Part shown: positions 43,976 to 52,806 of the stretch, piece by piece
How the letters are laid out: each line of letters starts with the position of its first letter
Numbering within the stretch: position 1 is the first letter of the stretch
Source of the DNA: Paraburkholderia guartelaensis
Lineage (GTDB): Bacteria; Pseudomonadota; Gammaproteobacteria; Burkholderiales; Burkholderiaceae
Length of the DNA: 64,000 nt
Assembly (NCBI RefSeq): GCF_004353905.1
Contig: NZ_SMOD01000029.1
Coordinates: forward strand, 1-64,000
Reading direction: 5' to 3'
Program-made: the position numbers and the translations under genes
Notes under the pieces: generated by a model
The model's input: the letters and a program-made list of their open reading frames with translations, nothing else
Told to the model about the DNA's origin: nothing
Databases searched by the model: none

Positions 43976-45142
43976 TCAGGAGTTGTTCCAGTCGTCCGAG
44001 CTGTCGTTGCTGCCCATATCGACACCGCCGCCGCCCGAGCCGTCGTCCCAGTCGTTCGACCCCTGGCCGAAGTCGAGGCCGCCGCCATTGTTGCCGTCGC
44101 GCTGAACGCGGCGGCCGTCGTCGTCGACATACACATCGCGCTCGATCACGCGGTCACGGCCATGGTTCAGGGCTTCGCCGAGCAGCACGCCAGTGAGCAG
44201 GCCACCCATGCCGCCCATGCCACCGCCGCCTTGCTGCACGATGACCTGCGGCGGTTGCTGCGGCGGCGCAGGCGGATACTGCGGCTGACGTCCGAAAGCG
44301 GCGTCGGCTTCTCGCGCGTAGCTGGAGTTGCTGCCGTAGTCCGGCGCCGCAGGCTGCGCATTCGGATCGGGGCGGCCTTCGGCGCGCGCCTTGAGGCTCG
44401 CGAACTGGCGTTCGAGATCCTCGATCTCATACGGCGGCCGCGGATTCGCGCTGTTCGAGAGCGTTTCGACGAGGCTGCGCAACTGCGCTTCGAGTCCTTC
44501 GACTTCCTTTTCGAGCGCTTCGTGACCGGGCGCTGTCGAGAGCTTCACGTCAAGCTTGAGCGAGCGCACGCCGTTGAGCAGCTCGGTGGCGCGCTTGAGT
44601 TGATCGCGGCGGTCGTCGCCGGCCTTCGCGTCTTCGGTGGACTTCGCGCGGCGCAGGGTCCAGCGCAGCACGAGCGCAATGCCAACCAACAAAATGGCGA
44701 TACCGATCCACATACCCATACCAGGACCTCGCTTCTGTGGCGCGGGCGCGGCCAACTGCTGCTGCGTAAACGGGTTGCCCGTGCTGTTCGTGTTGACGCT
44801 GCCGGCGCGCGAGGCGTCGGAGCGAATCTTCGCTTCAACCTGAGCGAAACGTTGCGGCTGGGTGAAGCGAATTTGCGGATCGAGCGACTTCGCCTGCTCG
44901 ACCTGGGCGAGCGCGTCACTGTAACGACCTTCGCGGTCGAGCACCTGCGCGTAGAGGTAGTGCGCGTGTGCGTTGTTCGGATGCGCCTGCAGGACTTCGG
45001 TCAGGCCGGAGTCGGCGCGCTGCCAGTCGCCCTGGGACATCGCAGATTCGATCTGCTGCACGCTAGGCACGGCAAACGCAACGCCGCCCGTGAAAGCGAG
45101 CGACGCGACAGCGATGCTGGCAGCGGCAAGAAACTTTTTCAT
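43976..45142 (-). CDS. TPR-containing membrane protein with glycine-rich C-terminus
   Basis: A 388-residue protein of unknown function. Visible parts are a signal peptide (MKKFLAAASIAVASLAFTGG), one or two TPR-like repeats (about 25-85, QQIESAMSQGDWQRADSGLT then NNAHAHYLYAQVLDREGRYS), a transmembrane helix near 140 (GMWIGIAILLVGIALVLRW), a charged coiled-coil (165-245), a Pro/Gln patch and a Gly/Asp/Ser-rich tail. Between these lies a hydrophobic glycine motif (GMGGLLTGVLLGEALNHGRD). The layout suggests periplasmic TPRs and a cytoplasmic coiled coil. It follows a PspA-family gene by 126 bases on the same strand, so an envelope-stress role is plausible. Confidence 0.8.
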   Translation of the reverse strand: MKKFLAAASIAVASLAFTGGVAFAVPSVQQIESAMSQGDWQRADSGLTEVLQAHPNNAHAHYLYAQVLDREGRYSDALAQVEQAKSLDPQIRFTQPQRFAQVEAKIRSDASRAGSVNTNSTGNPFTQQQLAAPAPQKRGPGMGMWIGIAILLVGIALVLRWTLRRAKSTEDAKAGDDRRDQLKRATELLNGVRSLKLDVKLSTAPGHEALEKEVEGLEAQLRSLVETLSNSANPRPPYEIEDLERQFASLKARAEGRPDPNAQPAAPDYGSNSSYAREADAAFGRQPQYPPAPPQQPPQVIVQQGGGGMGGMGGLLTGVLLGEALNHGRDRVIERDVYVDDDGRRVQRDGNNGGGLDFGQGSNDWDDGSGGGGVDMGSNDSSDDWNNS

Positions 45143-45268
45143 GTTGCAGGCCGGGCGGATTGACGCCCGTCTCCATGGCATTCGATTCGGGGATGCGGCG
45201 CTATCGGGCGCCTGCCGACCATGCCGGCAGCACGCACCATGCCGCGCCGCATCCAGCACCCCGGCGCT

Positions 45269-45949
45269 TTACTGCGCTGGCGTGTTCATCTGCTTCTTGA
45301 GCGCCTCGAGGCGCTCGTCGACCGACGGCCCCTTGTTGAGTGCCGCGAGCTTGTCGTCGAGCGCCTTGCCGCTCGACTGGTCGGACGAATTCAAGCGGGC
45401 GTCCGAGCGCGCGTTCGACAGCGCGACCTTCTCTTCCAGCTTCTGGAAATCGCCGTCGAGATTCTTCCCGCCGATGCCGCCCAGTGCCGTGGCAGCGACA
45501 TCCTTTGCCTGGGCGATCTGCTGCTTCGCCTGCAGGATGTTCGAGCGCGCGTTCAGATCGTTGCGGCGCTGGCGCATGTCGTCGATCTGCTGCTTCAGTT
45601 GATCGACCGACGGTTCGAGCTTCGCGAGTTCGCCCGCGAGCGCGTCGCGCTCGGCTTCGGCGGTTTGCTGCGCGCCGAGGGCTTCGCGTGCGAGCGCTTC
45701 GTCACCCGATTGCAGCGCGCGCTTCGCGCCGTCTTCGTACTTCTTCGCCTTGTCGGCGGCCACGTCGCGCTTGCTTTGCTGCGTCGCGACCTGCGCCTGG
45801 ATCTCGACGAGCGAGTTCTCCGCACGGCCGATGCTGTCATCGAGCTCACGCACGATCTGGCGCGCGTCGCGCGACGGATCCTGCACAGAGTCGGCCGCGT
45901 CGTTGAGCAGGCCCTTGACAGTGCGGGAGATGGAGTCGAAAAGCGACAT
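45269..45949 (-). CDS. PspA/IM30 family protein
   Basis: A 226-residue, almost wholly helical protein. It begins MSLFDSISRTVKGLLNDAAD, an amphipathic membrane-binding helix typical of PspA/Vipp1, followed by a long coiled-coil hairpin (DDSIGRAENSLVEIQAQVAT through NARSNILQAKQQIAQAKDVA). The C-terminal helix ends RLEALKKQMN. These proteins polymerise on damaged inner membranes. The ATG at 45949 follows GGAGGAATTC; longer in-frame starts lack a ribosome binding site. No pspF or sigma54 promoter is evident nearby, so regulation must differ from enterobacterial psp. The TPR membrane protein is downstream. Confidence 0.88.
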   Translation of the reverse strand: MSLFDSISRTVKGLLNDAADSVQDPSRDARQIVRELDDSIGRAENSLVEIQAQVATQQSKRDVAADKAKKYEDGAKRALQSGDEALAREALGAQQTAEAERDALAGELAKLEPSVDQLKQQIDDMRQRRNDLNARSNILQAKQQIAQAKDVAATALGGIGGKNLDGDFQKLEEKVALSNARSDARLNSSDQSSGKALDDKLAALNKGPSVDERLEALKKQMNTPAQ

Positions 45950-46347
45950 GAATTCCTCCAGTGAAATGAGATCGGCCATGGTGGGCCGAGGTGCGTGCAT
46001 GCGGTTTGGCCTCACGCGCCAGCCGGTTGCAGATGGCAGATCCATCTGCCAGCTTACGCCGCTTTGCGCCTGTCGCGCATGCACGGCGAAAATCGGGGCG
46101 AGTGCGGCAATTGCAATAGCGTGAACGTGCATTCTTGCATGCGTGTGTTCTTCGCGACGAAGCCTGGCTGCGCGGCTCGAAGCACCGCTGCAGGCCCGGC
46201 GCCGCTATCGATCGCGGATATTACACCACGGCCCGTCTTAAAAGGGACTTAAAGGAATAGGGCCCGCACAGCGCTCGCGGGCGCGCGTGTAAGCGGGCGT
46301 TAAGCCGACTGTGACTCGTGCGTAGGGTGGCGCGGATGCGGCCCGTG
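45950..46347. other. Intergenic region upstream of the PspA-family gene
   Basis: About 400 bases with no supported gene. It must contain the promoter of the PspA-family gene on the minus strand and the end of the RHH-like gene unit. I looked for a sigma54 site (GG-N10-GC type with correct spacing) on the minus strand and did not find one. Short plus-strand frames here are shadows. Confidence 0.4.
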
Positions 46348-46995
46348 TCAGGCGTATTTGCCGCCTTCGGGTGCGGCGTCGTCGCTGCGCGCTTCGTCGC
46401 GCGGATCGCTTGCGTCGCGCCGCGAGCGTGCGAAGGGCGCCGAGCTCAGCGGCTGCAGCGGTTCGACGTCCAGCGATTGCGCAGCGGCCGAATCGAGCGC
46501 GGCGCTTTCCGCTGCGGCGGCCGCTTCGGCGCTCATTCGGGCAACAGCCTGGGCGATTTCGCGCGCGGCATGGCTCACGTCCGCCTCGTCGGTGTGCGCG
46601 GCGGGCAAGGGGGCGTTTGGCGCTTGAGGCGTTGCCGCGTGGGTGGTGTCGTCGTCGTGAGTGGCCGCAGCCGCTTCGCTATCCTTTTGCGCGTCAGAAT
46701 TCGCTTCGGCCGCACCGATAGCCGCCGCCGGCGGCCGGATCGCGCCCGCACGACCCACACGCAGCGGCTTCGCCGCCTTTTGCAGCACCTGGGCGAGGGC
46801 GTCGGGCTGACGCGGCGCGTTCAGCCGGTCGACGATGCTCGCGGCCTTCACCTGGTCGCTCGTAGCGCTGAACGCGATCACGGCGCGGCGCATGAGTTCG
46901 CTGATGCTGATGCCAAGTTCGTCGGCTGTGGCTGAGATCGCGCGCTTTTGCGCGGGCGTAACGAAGACGACGATGCGTTCGCTGGGCTTGTTCAT
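46348..46995 (-). CDS. RHH-like protein with long Ala/Asp-rich tail, unknown function
   Basis: A 215-residue protein. Its first 60 residues (RIVVFVTPAQKRAISATADE then LGISISELMRRAVIAFSATS) look like a ribbon-helix-helix or related small DNA-binding fold. The remainder is low-complexity and rich in Ala, Asp, Glu and Ser (for example SEAAAATHDDDTTHAATPQA), probably disordered, with a possible helix around 140-165. I do not recognise a family. It could be a chromosomal DNA-binding protein with a flexible tail, or a regulator. It is divergent from the PBP gene. Confidence 0.7.
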   Translation of the reverse strand: MNKPSERIVVFVTPAQKRAISATADELGISISELMRRAVIAFSATSDQVKAASIVDRLNAPRQPDALAQVLQKAAKPLRVGRAGAIRPPAAAIGAAEANSDAQKDSEAAAATHDDDTTHAATPQAPNAPLPAAHTDEADVSHAAREIAQAVARMSAEAAAAAESAALDSAAAQSLDVEPLQPLSSAPFARSRRDASDPRDEARSDDAAPEGGKYA

Positions 46996-47596
46996 GATCG
47001 ACGGGCCGTTGGGTCGGCTTCGTATGACGTCGGTTTGCCTGCCTGCGCAACAGCTTTTTGTAAGAATGGATGCGTGCTCGCCTGGGCGCGGACAGGGGCG
47101 TGTAGCAGATCTTTCATCATAAGACGAGTGCGCCGATGCGCAATTGGAAGGTGCGCGACCAGGAACAACCCTGCCTGCAAGAATCTGCCATCAACAGGCA
47201 GTCGGCGTCTAATTTGTCGCGCGCCGGACGGGATGGTTATGAAACTTTTCGCGCATAAAGTCACGATATGCGCAAGTGAGCGCCTGGATTGCCAAAAAAT
47301 CGGGCGGGAAGTGTTTTCCAAGAAACTCTTACAAAAAAAGCGCGACCCGGCGTCCGTGATTTCTTTAGAATGCGCTGTTACATTTCGCGAATGGCGCCTG
47401 AACGGGCGTGTATTCGCATGTGGCGTGCCGTAGTGCGCGCCGCGCGGCCGGACGGGGGCGTTGCCGGTCGCGCCGCGTCGCCGGGATTGAGCCGGCGACG
47501 TCGTATGCCGCATTGGCGCCATGACGCCGTGGTCGAGATCCATGCGCGCGAGTTGCGCGCAGCCGGCGCGCGCGAGACGCGCCCATCATTCCAGTC
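46996..47596. other. Divergent intergenic region upstream of the penicillin-binding protein gene
   Basis: About 600 bases without a credible gene. TAGAAT at 47366-47371 in TTCTTTAGAATGCGC is the best -10-like element on the plus strand, but no good -35 lies 16-18 bases upstream. If used, the PBP leader would be over 200 bases long. AT-rich stretches near 47230-47270 and 47290-47345 stand out from the surrounding GC-rich DNA. Confidence 0.4.
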
Positions 47597-50125
47597 ATGC
47601 CTATCATCAAACGACCGCCTTCACCGCAGTACCCGAACGAAGATCGGGAACCCTCCTTCAACAACGGGCGCCAGCCGCCTCGCCGGCCTGAATCGGGCGG
47701 CGGGTCCGGCGGCAACGGGCCGCGCGATGGGAGCCCGAAGCGGCGCTCCATCGGCACCACGCTCGCGCTCTGGTTCGTCGGCCTGATCGGCACGCTCTGC
47801 GTGGTCGGTGCGCTGCTCGTGGGCTACGCACTCGTCGTGATGGAGCCGCAACTGCCATCGCTCGACGCGCTCACCAACTATCAGCCCAAGGTGCCGCTGC
47901 GCATCTATACCGCCGATCACGTGCTGATCGGCGAGTTCGGCGAAGAGCGTCGTCAGCTCGTGCGCTTCCAGGATATTCCTGACATCCAGAAGAAGGCCGT
48001 GCTCGCCATCGAGGACTATCGGTTCTACGAGCACGGCGGCGTGGACTTCGTCGGCATCCTGCGCGCGGGCGTGGCCGACCTGATGCACGGCGGCGCCTCG
48101 CAGGGTGCGAGCACGATCACGATGCAGGTCGCGCGTAACTTCTTCCTTTCGAGCGAGAAGACCTACACGCGTAAGGTCTACGAGATGCTGCTCGCCTACA
48201 AGATCGAGCGCGCACTGACGAAGGACCAGATCCTCGAGCTGTACATGAACCAGATTTATCTGGGCCAGCGCGCCTACGGTTTTTCGGCGGCGGCGCGCGT
48301 GTACTTCGGCAAGGACCTGAAGGACATCACGGTGGCCCAGGCGGCGATGCTCGCGGGCCTGCCGAAGGCGCCTTCGGCGTATAACCCGATCGTCAATCCG
48401 CACCGCGCGAAGATTCGCCAGGAATACATCCTCAAGCGCATGCTCGACCTTGGCTACATCACGCAAGCGCAGTACGACGAAGCGATCAAGGAGCCGCTGC
48501 AGACGAAGACGGCCGGCACCGAATACAACGTGCACGCCGAATACGTCGCGGAAATGGTGCGGCAGATGATGTACGCACAGTACAAGGACGAGACGTATAC
48601 GCGCGGCCTCACGGTGACGACGACGATCGATTCGGCCGACCAGGACGCCGCGTACGCGGCCGTGCGCAAGGGCGTGATGGACTATGAGCGCCGCCACGGC
48701 TATCGCGGACCGGAAGGCTTCGTGCAACTGCCCGCCGACGGCGACGACCGCGAGCAGGCGATCGAAGACGCGCTCACCGATCACCCGGACAACGGCGACC
48801 TCGTCTCGGCGGTCGTGACCGACGCGGGCCCGAAGTCGGTGACGGCGCAACAGCTCGACGGCACCTCGGTGACGGTGACGGGCGAGGGCCTGCGCTTCGT
48901 TGCGGCCGCGCTCTCGCCGCGCGCCTCGCAGGCGCTGCGCATTCGCCCGGGCTCGATCGTGCGCCTGATGGAGGATGCGAAGGGCAACTGGCAGATCACG
49001 CAGCTGCCGCAGGTCGAAGGCGCGCTCGTCTCGCTCACGCCGCAGGACGGCGCGATCCGCGCGTTGATCGGCGGCTTCGACTTCAACAAGAACAAGTTCA
49101 ATCACATCACGCAGGCGTGGCGTCAGCCGGGCTCGAGCTTCAAGCCGTTCATCTACTCGGCTTCGCTGGAAAAGGGTCTTGGGCCGGCGACGATCATCAA
49201 CGACGCGCCGCTGTACTTCCCGCCCAGCTCGCCGGGCGGCGACGCGTGGGAGCCGAAGGACGACGACCAGCCCGAAGGGCCGATGTCGATGCGCCTCGCG
49301 CTGCAGAAGTCGAAGAACCTCGTGTCGATCCGCATCCTCTCGTACATCGGCACGAAGTACGCGCAGGACTACGTGACGCAGCGCTTCGGCTTCGACGCGG
49401 ACAAGACCCCGCCGTACCTGCCGATGGCGCTCGGCGCGGGCCTCGTCACGCCGCTGCAGTCGGCGGGCGCGTATAGCGTGTTCGCGAACGGCGGCTATCG
49501 CATCAATCCGTACCTGATCGCCGAAGTGGACGACGCGCACGGTCAGCCGATCCTGCGCGCGCAGCCGCTGGTGGCGGGCCAGAATGCGCCGCAAACGCTT
49601 TCGCCGCGCAACGCGTTCGTGATGAACAGCCTGCTGCACTCGGTGGCGACGGCGGGCACGGGCGCCGGCACCAACGTGCTCCATCGCAACGACCTGCAGG
49701 GCAAGACGGGTACGACCAACGACGCCAAGGACGGCTGGTTCGCGGGCTATCAGCGCACGCTGGTCGCCGTGGCGTGGATGGGTTACGACCAGCCGAAGAG
49801 TCTCGGCAGCCGCGAATTCGGTGCACAGCTCGCGCTGCCGATCTGGGTGGAGTACATGCAGCGTGCGCTGCGCGGCGTGCCGCAGGAAGAGCCGGTGATG
49901 CCCGAGGGCCTGACGACGATCAACGACGAACTGTACTTCTCGGACATGACGCCGGGTAACGGCTTCGTGGCGAGCATCGGTCTGGACTCGGCGAACCCGG
50001 CGGGTGCTGCGAGCGACGCAAGCGGCGCGACCGGCAGCATGGGTCCTGGCGGCATGACGCCGCCGAGCGTGACCACGACGGAGAAGAAGCAGATCATGGA
50101 CCTGTTCGAATCGAACAAGCCTTGA
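47597..50125 (+). CDS. mrcA: Class A penicillin-binding protein 1A (transglycosylase/transpeptidase)
   Basis: An 842-residue bifunctional murein synthase. A Pro/Gly-rich cytoplasmic tail precedes one transmembrane helix (TTLALWFVGLIGTLCVVGAL, near residue 55). The GT51 domain contains AIEDYRFYEHGGVDFVG with the catalytic glutamate and QGASTITMQVARNFFL. The transpeptidase domain has S513 in PGSSFKPFIYS, the SKN motif in LQKSKNLVS, and KTGTTND. An OB-like insertion lies between the two. The C-terminus ends in a Gly/Ala/Ser-rich tail. No strong ribosome binding site precedes ATG 47597. It builds and crosslinks peptidoglycan in the periplasm. Confidence 0.93.
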   Translation: MPIIKRPPSPQYPNEDREPSFNNGRQPPRRPESGGGSGGNGPRDGSPKRRSIGTTLALWFVGLIGTLCVVGALLVGYALVVMEPQLPSLDALTNYQPKVPLRIYTADHVLIGEFGEERRQLVRFQDIPDIQKKAVLAIEDYRFYEHGGVDFVGILRAGVADLMHGGASQGASTITMQVARNFFLSSEKTYTRKVYEMLLAYKIERALTKDQILELYMNQIYLGQRAYGFSAAARVYFGKDLKDITVAQAAMLAGLPKAPSAYNPIVNPHRAKIRQEYILKRMLDLGYITQAQYDEAIKEPLQTKTAGTEYNVHAEYVAEMVRQMMYAQYKDETYTRGLTVTTTIDSADQDAAYAAVRKGVMDYERRHGYRGPEGFVQLPADGDDREQAIEDALTDHPDNGDLVSAVVTDAGPKSVTAQQLDGTSVTVTGEGLRFVAAALSPRASQALRIRPGSIVRLMEDAKGNWQITQLPQVEGALVSLTPQDGAIRALIGGFDFNKNKFNHITQAWRQPGSSFKPFIYSASLEKGLGPATIINDAPLYFPPSSPGGDAWEPKDDDQPEGPMSMRLALQKSKNLVSIRILSYIGTKYAQDYVTQRFGFDADKTPPYLPMALGAGLVTPLQSAGAYSVFANGGYRINPYLIAEVDDAHGQPILRAQPLVAGQNAPQTLSPRNAFVMNSLLHSVATAGTGAGTNVLHRNDLQGKTGTTNDAKDGWFAGYQRTLVAVAWMGYDQPKSLGSREFGAQLALPIWVEYMQRALRGVPQEEPVMPEGLTTINDELYFSDMTPGNGFVASIGLDSANPAGAASDASGATGSMGPGGMTPPSVTTTEKKQIMDLFESNKP

Positions 50126-50152
50126 TTCTGGCTTGGTGAGTTCTGCAGGATA

Positions 50153-50190
50153 AACACGGCGCGTCGGCAACGGCGCGCCGTGTTTTGTTT
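50153..50190 (+). terminator. Rho-independent terminator after the PBP gene
   Basis: AACACGGCGCG (50153-50163) pairs with CGCGCCGTGTT (50174-50184) and is followed by TTGTTT. Confidence 0.9.
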
Positions 50191-50241
50191 GGTGAGCAGA
50201 ATTTCCTTGTGGGCCAAGGAGTTGGTTGAGCTTTCCAGGGC

Positions 50242-50298
50242 TTTTCCACAGGGCTGTCAACGGAATCTGTGGGTAACTCCCGCGCTGAGTTTTCCACA
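50242..50298. other. Cluster of DnaA-box-like sequences between convergent genes
   Basis: TTTTCCACA occurs at 50242-50250 and again at 50290-50298, both matching the relaxed DnaA-box consensus TTWTNCACA. Between them an inverted TTACCCACA (50276-50268) differs from TTATCCACA by one base. A weaker TTGTTCACA lies at 50364-50372. The 392-base gap (50126-50517) lies between the 3' ends of two genes, so promoter function is not expected. Nothing else is recognisable in it after the terminator. Confidence 0.5.
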
Positions 50299-50517
50299 GT
50301 TTTTGTTGAAGCCCCTGTTCATAACCCTGGGATATCGAAGCTAACTGGCTGACGCCAAAGGCTTTGTTCACAGACAAGCCGTATGAGGCATCGCGCCTCA
50401 AAACACATCGTCAGAACGCAGTCCGAAGGTTTGGCTGTGCGAACCGCGTGAATACGTGACGGCCTGAATGGGCAGGAATACGAACAGCTCCACGGTAGTG
50501 AAACGAACAGAACAGGA

Positions 50518-51138
50518 CTACGCAGTGTCCCGGCTCTGTGGCGCGCAGAGCGCCGCTTCGATCGCGTCTTCCAGCCGGTCGTTACCCCAGAACATCTCCT
50601 CGCCGACGAAAAACGTCGGTGCGCCGAAGATGCCGAGATCGCGAGCCGCCTGCGTGCGCTCGCGCAACCGCAGCCGGTTCGCTTCGCTGCCGGCTTCTTC
50701 GATGAGCCGCTGTGCCGGCAAACCCAGCGCGGTGAGCATCTGTGTGACGGCTTCGGGCGAATCGACTTCGCGGTCGTCGCCGTAATTGCGCGTCATGACG
50801 GCGCGGCACCAGTCGGGTAGCCACGGTTCGTCGGTGGCGAGCACGGCGATGCGCGTCGCGAGCACAGTGCGACGGGGAAATTCGGTGGGTTGTTGCCACG
50901 GCAGCGCGTATTTGCGGCACTGTCGACGCATGTCCTGCCACACATAGGCGCCTTTTTCCTTCTGCACGACAAAGGGCGGACCCTCCCAGCCGATTGCGTC
51001 GAGAATGGGGCCGAGAAGGAAGGGCCGCCAATGAACATCCACGCCATTTCGCGCCGCGAGCGCGGCGATGCGCATCACGCTGAGATAGCTGTAGTTGCTT
51101 GAGAGGTCGAACCAGAAGTCGAGCGATGGGCGGGGCAT
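50518..51138 (-). CDS. 2-hydroxychromene-2-carboxylate isomerase/DsbA-like (GST kappa fold)
   Basis: A 206-residue thioredoxin-fold protein of the HCCA isomerase/kappa-GST class. It starts with LDFWFDLSSNYSYLSVMRIA, where the family's active-site Ser (in place of DsbA's CxxC) lies in DLSSNYSYL. It continues with VHWRPFLLGPILDAIGW and ends with LGIFGAPTFFVGEEMFWGND, the cis-proline region. Family members isomerise chromene carboxylates in naphthalene-type degradation or act as glutathione-dependent enzymes. No catabolic cluster is adjacent, so the substrate is open. It lies 84 bases downstream of nothing obvious and is likely monocistronic. Confidence 0.88.
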   Translation of the reverse strand: MPRPSLDFWFDLSSNYSYLSVMRIAALAARNGVDVHWRPFLLGPILDAIGWEGPPFVVQKEKGAYVWQDMRRQCRKYALPWQQPTEFPRRTVLATRIAVLATDEPWLPDWCRAVMTRNYGDDREVDSPEAVTQMLTALGLPAQRLIEEAGSEANRLRLRERTQAARDLGIFGAPTFFVGEEMFWGNDRLEDAIEAALCAPQSRDTA

Positions 51139-51222
51139 GCTGTCGTCTCCATGAAGCGGTTGCGCCGGCGTGCGCGGCGCTTGCGATCATGGTACGCCGA
51201 GACGCCCGGACAATCGCGAGTG

Positions 51223-52806
51223 TTACTTGCCTTGCGCGGCGGCTCCAGCGTCCGATGCGGACGCGGCAGCGGCCGTGTCCGTCCCGCGTCCGCTGCCGAG
51301 CGTCGCCGGGTTGACCGGCGGATTGCCCATCGCCTGGAAGAGGGCGGCCGTATCGGAAAGCCGCGTGCCGCGATAGCGGATTTCGTCGAGCCGTGCGTTG
51401 CGCCATTGCTGCTCGCTTTGGCGCACTGCGTACCACGGCACCGCGCCGAGCTTGTAGCGCGCGTTGGTGTCCTCGTAGACGCCCTGGGCCGTGCGTGCCG
51501 ACGTACTGGCCGCGTCGAGCGCCTGGGCGTCGTGATCGAGCGCGGCGAGACGATCGGCGACATCCTGGAACGCCGTGAGTACCGTTTGCTTATAGGTGTC
51601 GTTGGCTGCCTCGTAGGACTGCAATGCCGCGCGCCGCTGGGCGACGAGTGCGCCGCCGTGGAAGATCGGCTGCGAAAGCGAAGCGCCGATCGCCCACAGC
51701 GCGCCCGCGCCGGAAGTCACCACCGGCCAGCTGAAGCCGCCCTGGCCGAGCGCCGCCGAAAGCGTGATGCTCGGGTACATCTGCGCGGTGGCGGCGCCGA
51801 CGCCCGCTGCGGCCGCCTTGAGCGTGGCTTCGGCGGCTTCGATGTCGGGACGGGTTCTCAGGAGTTCTGAAGGGATGACTACCGGCACCTGCGCGGGCAA
51901 GGTCAGGCTGGCGAGATCGAGGTCGGGCGGCGCCTGGTCCGGTGTGCGGCCGATCAGCACGGCGAGCGCATGGCGCTGTGCGACCCATTGCTGACGCAGC
52001 CCCGGCAGACTCGCCGCGAGCGACGCCGCGCTCTGCTGCGCGCTGAGCAAATCGGTGTGCGAGGCCGAGCCGAGCGCGTAGCGCTTTTGCACGTCGTCGG
52101 CCTGCGCATTGGCGAGCGCGATCAGTTGTTCGGTCGTGTCGATCTGCGCATGCAGCGTTGCCGCGCCGAGCGCACTTGCCACGATGTTCGCCGCGAGCGC
52201 GCGCTGCGCGGCTTCGAACTGGAACGCCTGCACGTTCACGCGCGAGGCGAGCGCGGCGTTGTTCAGGCGGGTCGCGCCGAACACGTCGAAGGTGTAGCGA
52301 ACGTCGATCAAGCCCGCAAAAATCCCGTATTGCAGCTGGTCGATGCCGAACTGCGGGATCGCGGGTTGCTGCTGGCGTTGCGCGATGCCGATGGCGTCGA
52401 CGGTTGGCAGGAGCGAACTGCCGATCTGGCCGCGCAACTGCTCGCGCGCGGCTTGCAGGTTGTGGTCGGCGGCGGCGAGGTTCGGGCTGTTGGCGAGTCC
52501 CTCGTTCACGAGCGCATCGAGCGTGTCGGAGCCATAGAGCGTCCACCATTGCGGCACCGGTTCCGCGCCCGTCACGAACTGCTGCGCAACGCCCTGGGCG
52601 GCGACCGTCTGTGCCGGTTGCGCCTGCGCACCATAGTGCTCGGGCTGCGGCATGGCGGGCGGCTCACCGGTCGGGCCCATCGCGCAGCCGGCCAGCGCGA
52701 GCGCTACGCATGCGGCGAGCAAGCCCGGCGCGAGTGGAAAACGTGTTGCGTGCAAACGCGCCGTCTCGCGCGCGCCCGACGCCAATGTCGAAGAATCCAT
52801 CTTCAT
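51223..52806 (-). CDS. RND efflux outer membrane factor lipoprotein (NodT family)
   Basis: A 527-residue TolC-like protein. The signal peptide ends in a lipobox (ALALAGCAMGP), so it is probably lipidated at the cysteine. Two repeats of the outer membrane efflux domain are seen, marked by NSPNLAAADHNLQAAREQLR and RTRPDIEAAEATLKAAAAGV. The C-terminus is Asp/Ala-rich and extended. Its ATG overlaps the stop codon of the RND pump gene, so the three efflux genes form one minus-strand operon in the order MFP, RND, OMF. Confidence 0.93.
   Translation of the reverse strand: MKMDSSTLASGARETARLHATRFPLAPGLLAACVALALAGCAMGPTGEPPAMPQPEHYGAQAQPAQTVAAQGVAQQFVTGAEPVPQWWTLYGSDTLDALVNEGLANSPNLAAADHNLQAAREQLRGQIGSSLLPTVDAIGIAQRQQQPAIPQFGIDQLQYGIFAGLIDVRYTFDVFGATRLNNAALASRVNVQAFQFEAAQRALAANIVASALGAATLHAQIDTTEQLIALANAQADDVQKRYALGSASHTDLLSAQQSAASLAASLPGLRQQWVAQRHALAVLIGRTPDQAPPDLDLASLTLPAQVPVVIPSELLRTRPDIEAAEATLKAAAAGVGAATAQMYPSITLSAALGQGGFSWPVVTSGAGALWAIGASLSQPIFHGGALVAQRRAALQSYEAANDTYKQTVLTAFQDVADRLAALDHDAQALDAASTSARTAQGVYEDTNARYKLGAVPWYAVRQSEQQWRNARLDEIRYRGTRLSDTAALFQAMGNPPVNPATLGSGRGTDTAAAASASDAGAAAQGK

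Noticed and set aside
45950..46260. Sigma54 promoter upstream of the PspA-family gene
   Set aside because: A TGCACG...TTGCA pair is present on the minus strand but the spacing is too long for a -24/-12 promoter.
47621..50401. 926-codon minus-strand frame opposite the PBP gene
   Set aside because: Arg/His-rich antisense translation of mrcA codons; no recognisable domain and it runs through the PBP terminator.
50126..50517. Chromosomal or plasmid replication origin
   Set aside because: Only a few relaxed DnaA boxes are present, with no AT-rich unwinding element, iterons or replication genes. Reported only as a DnaA-box-like cluster.
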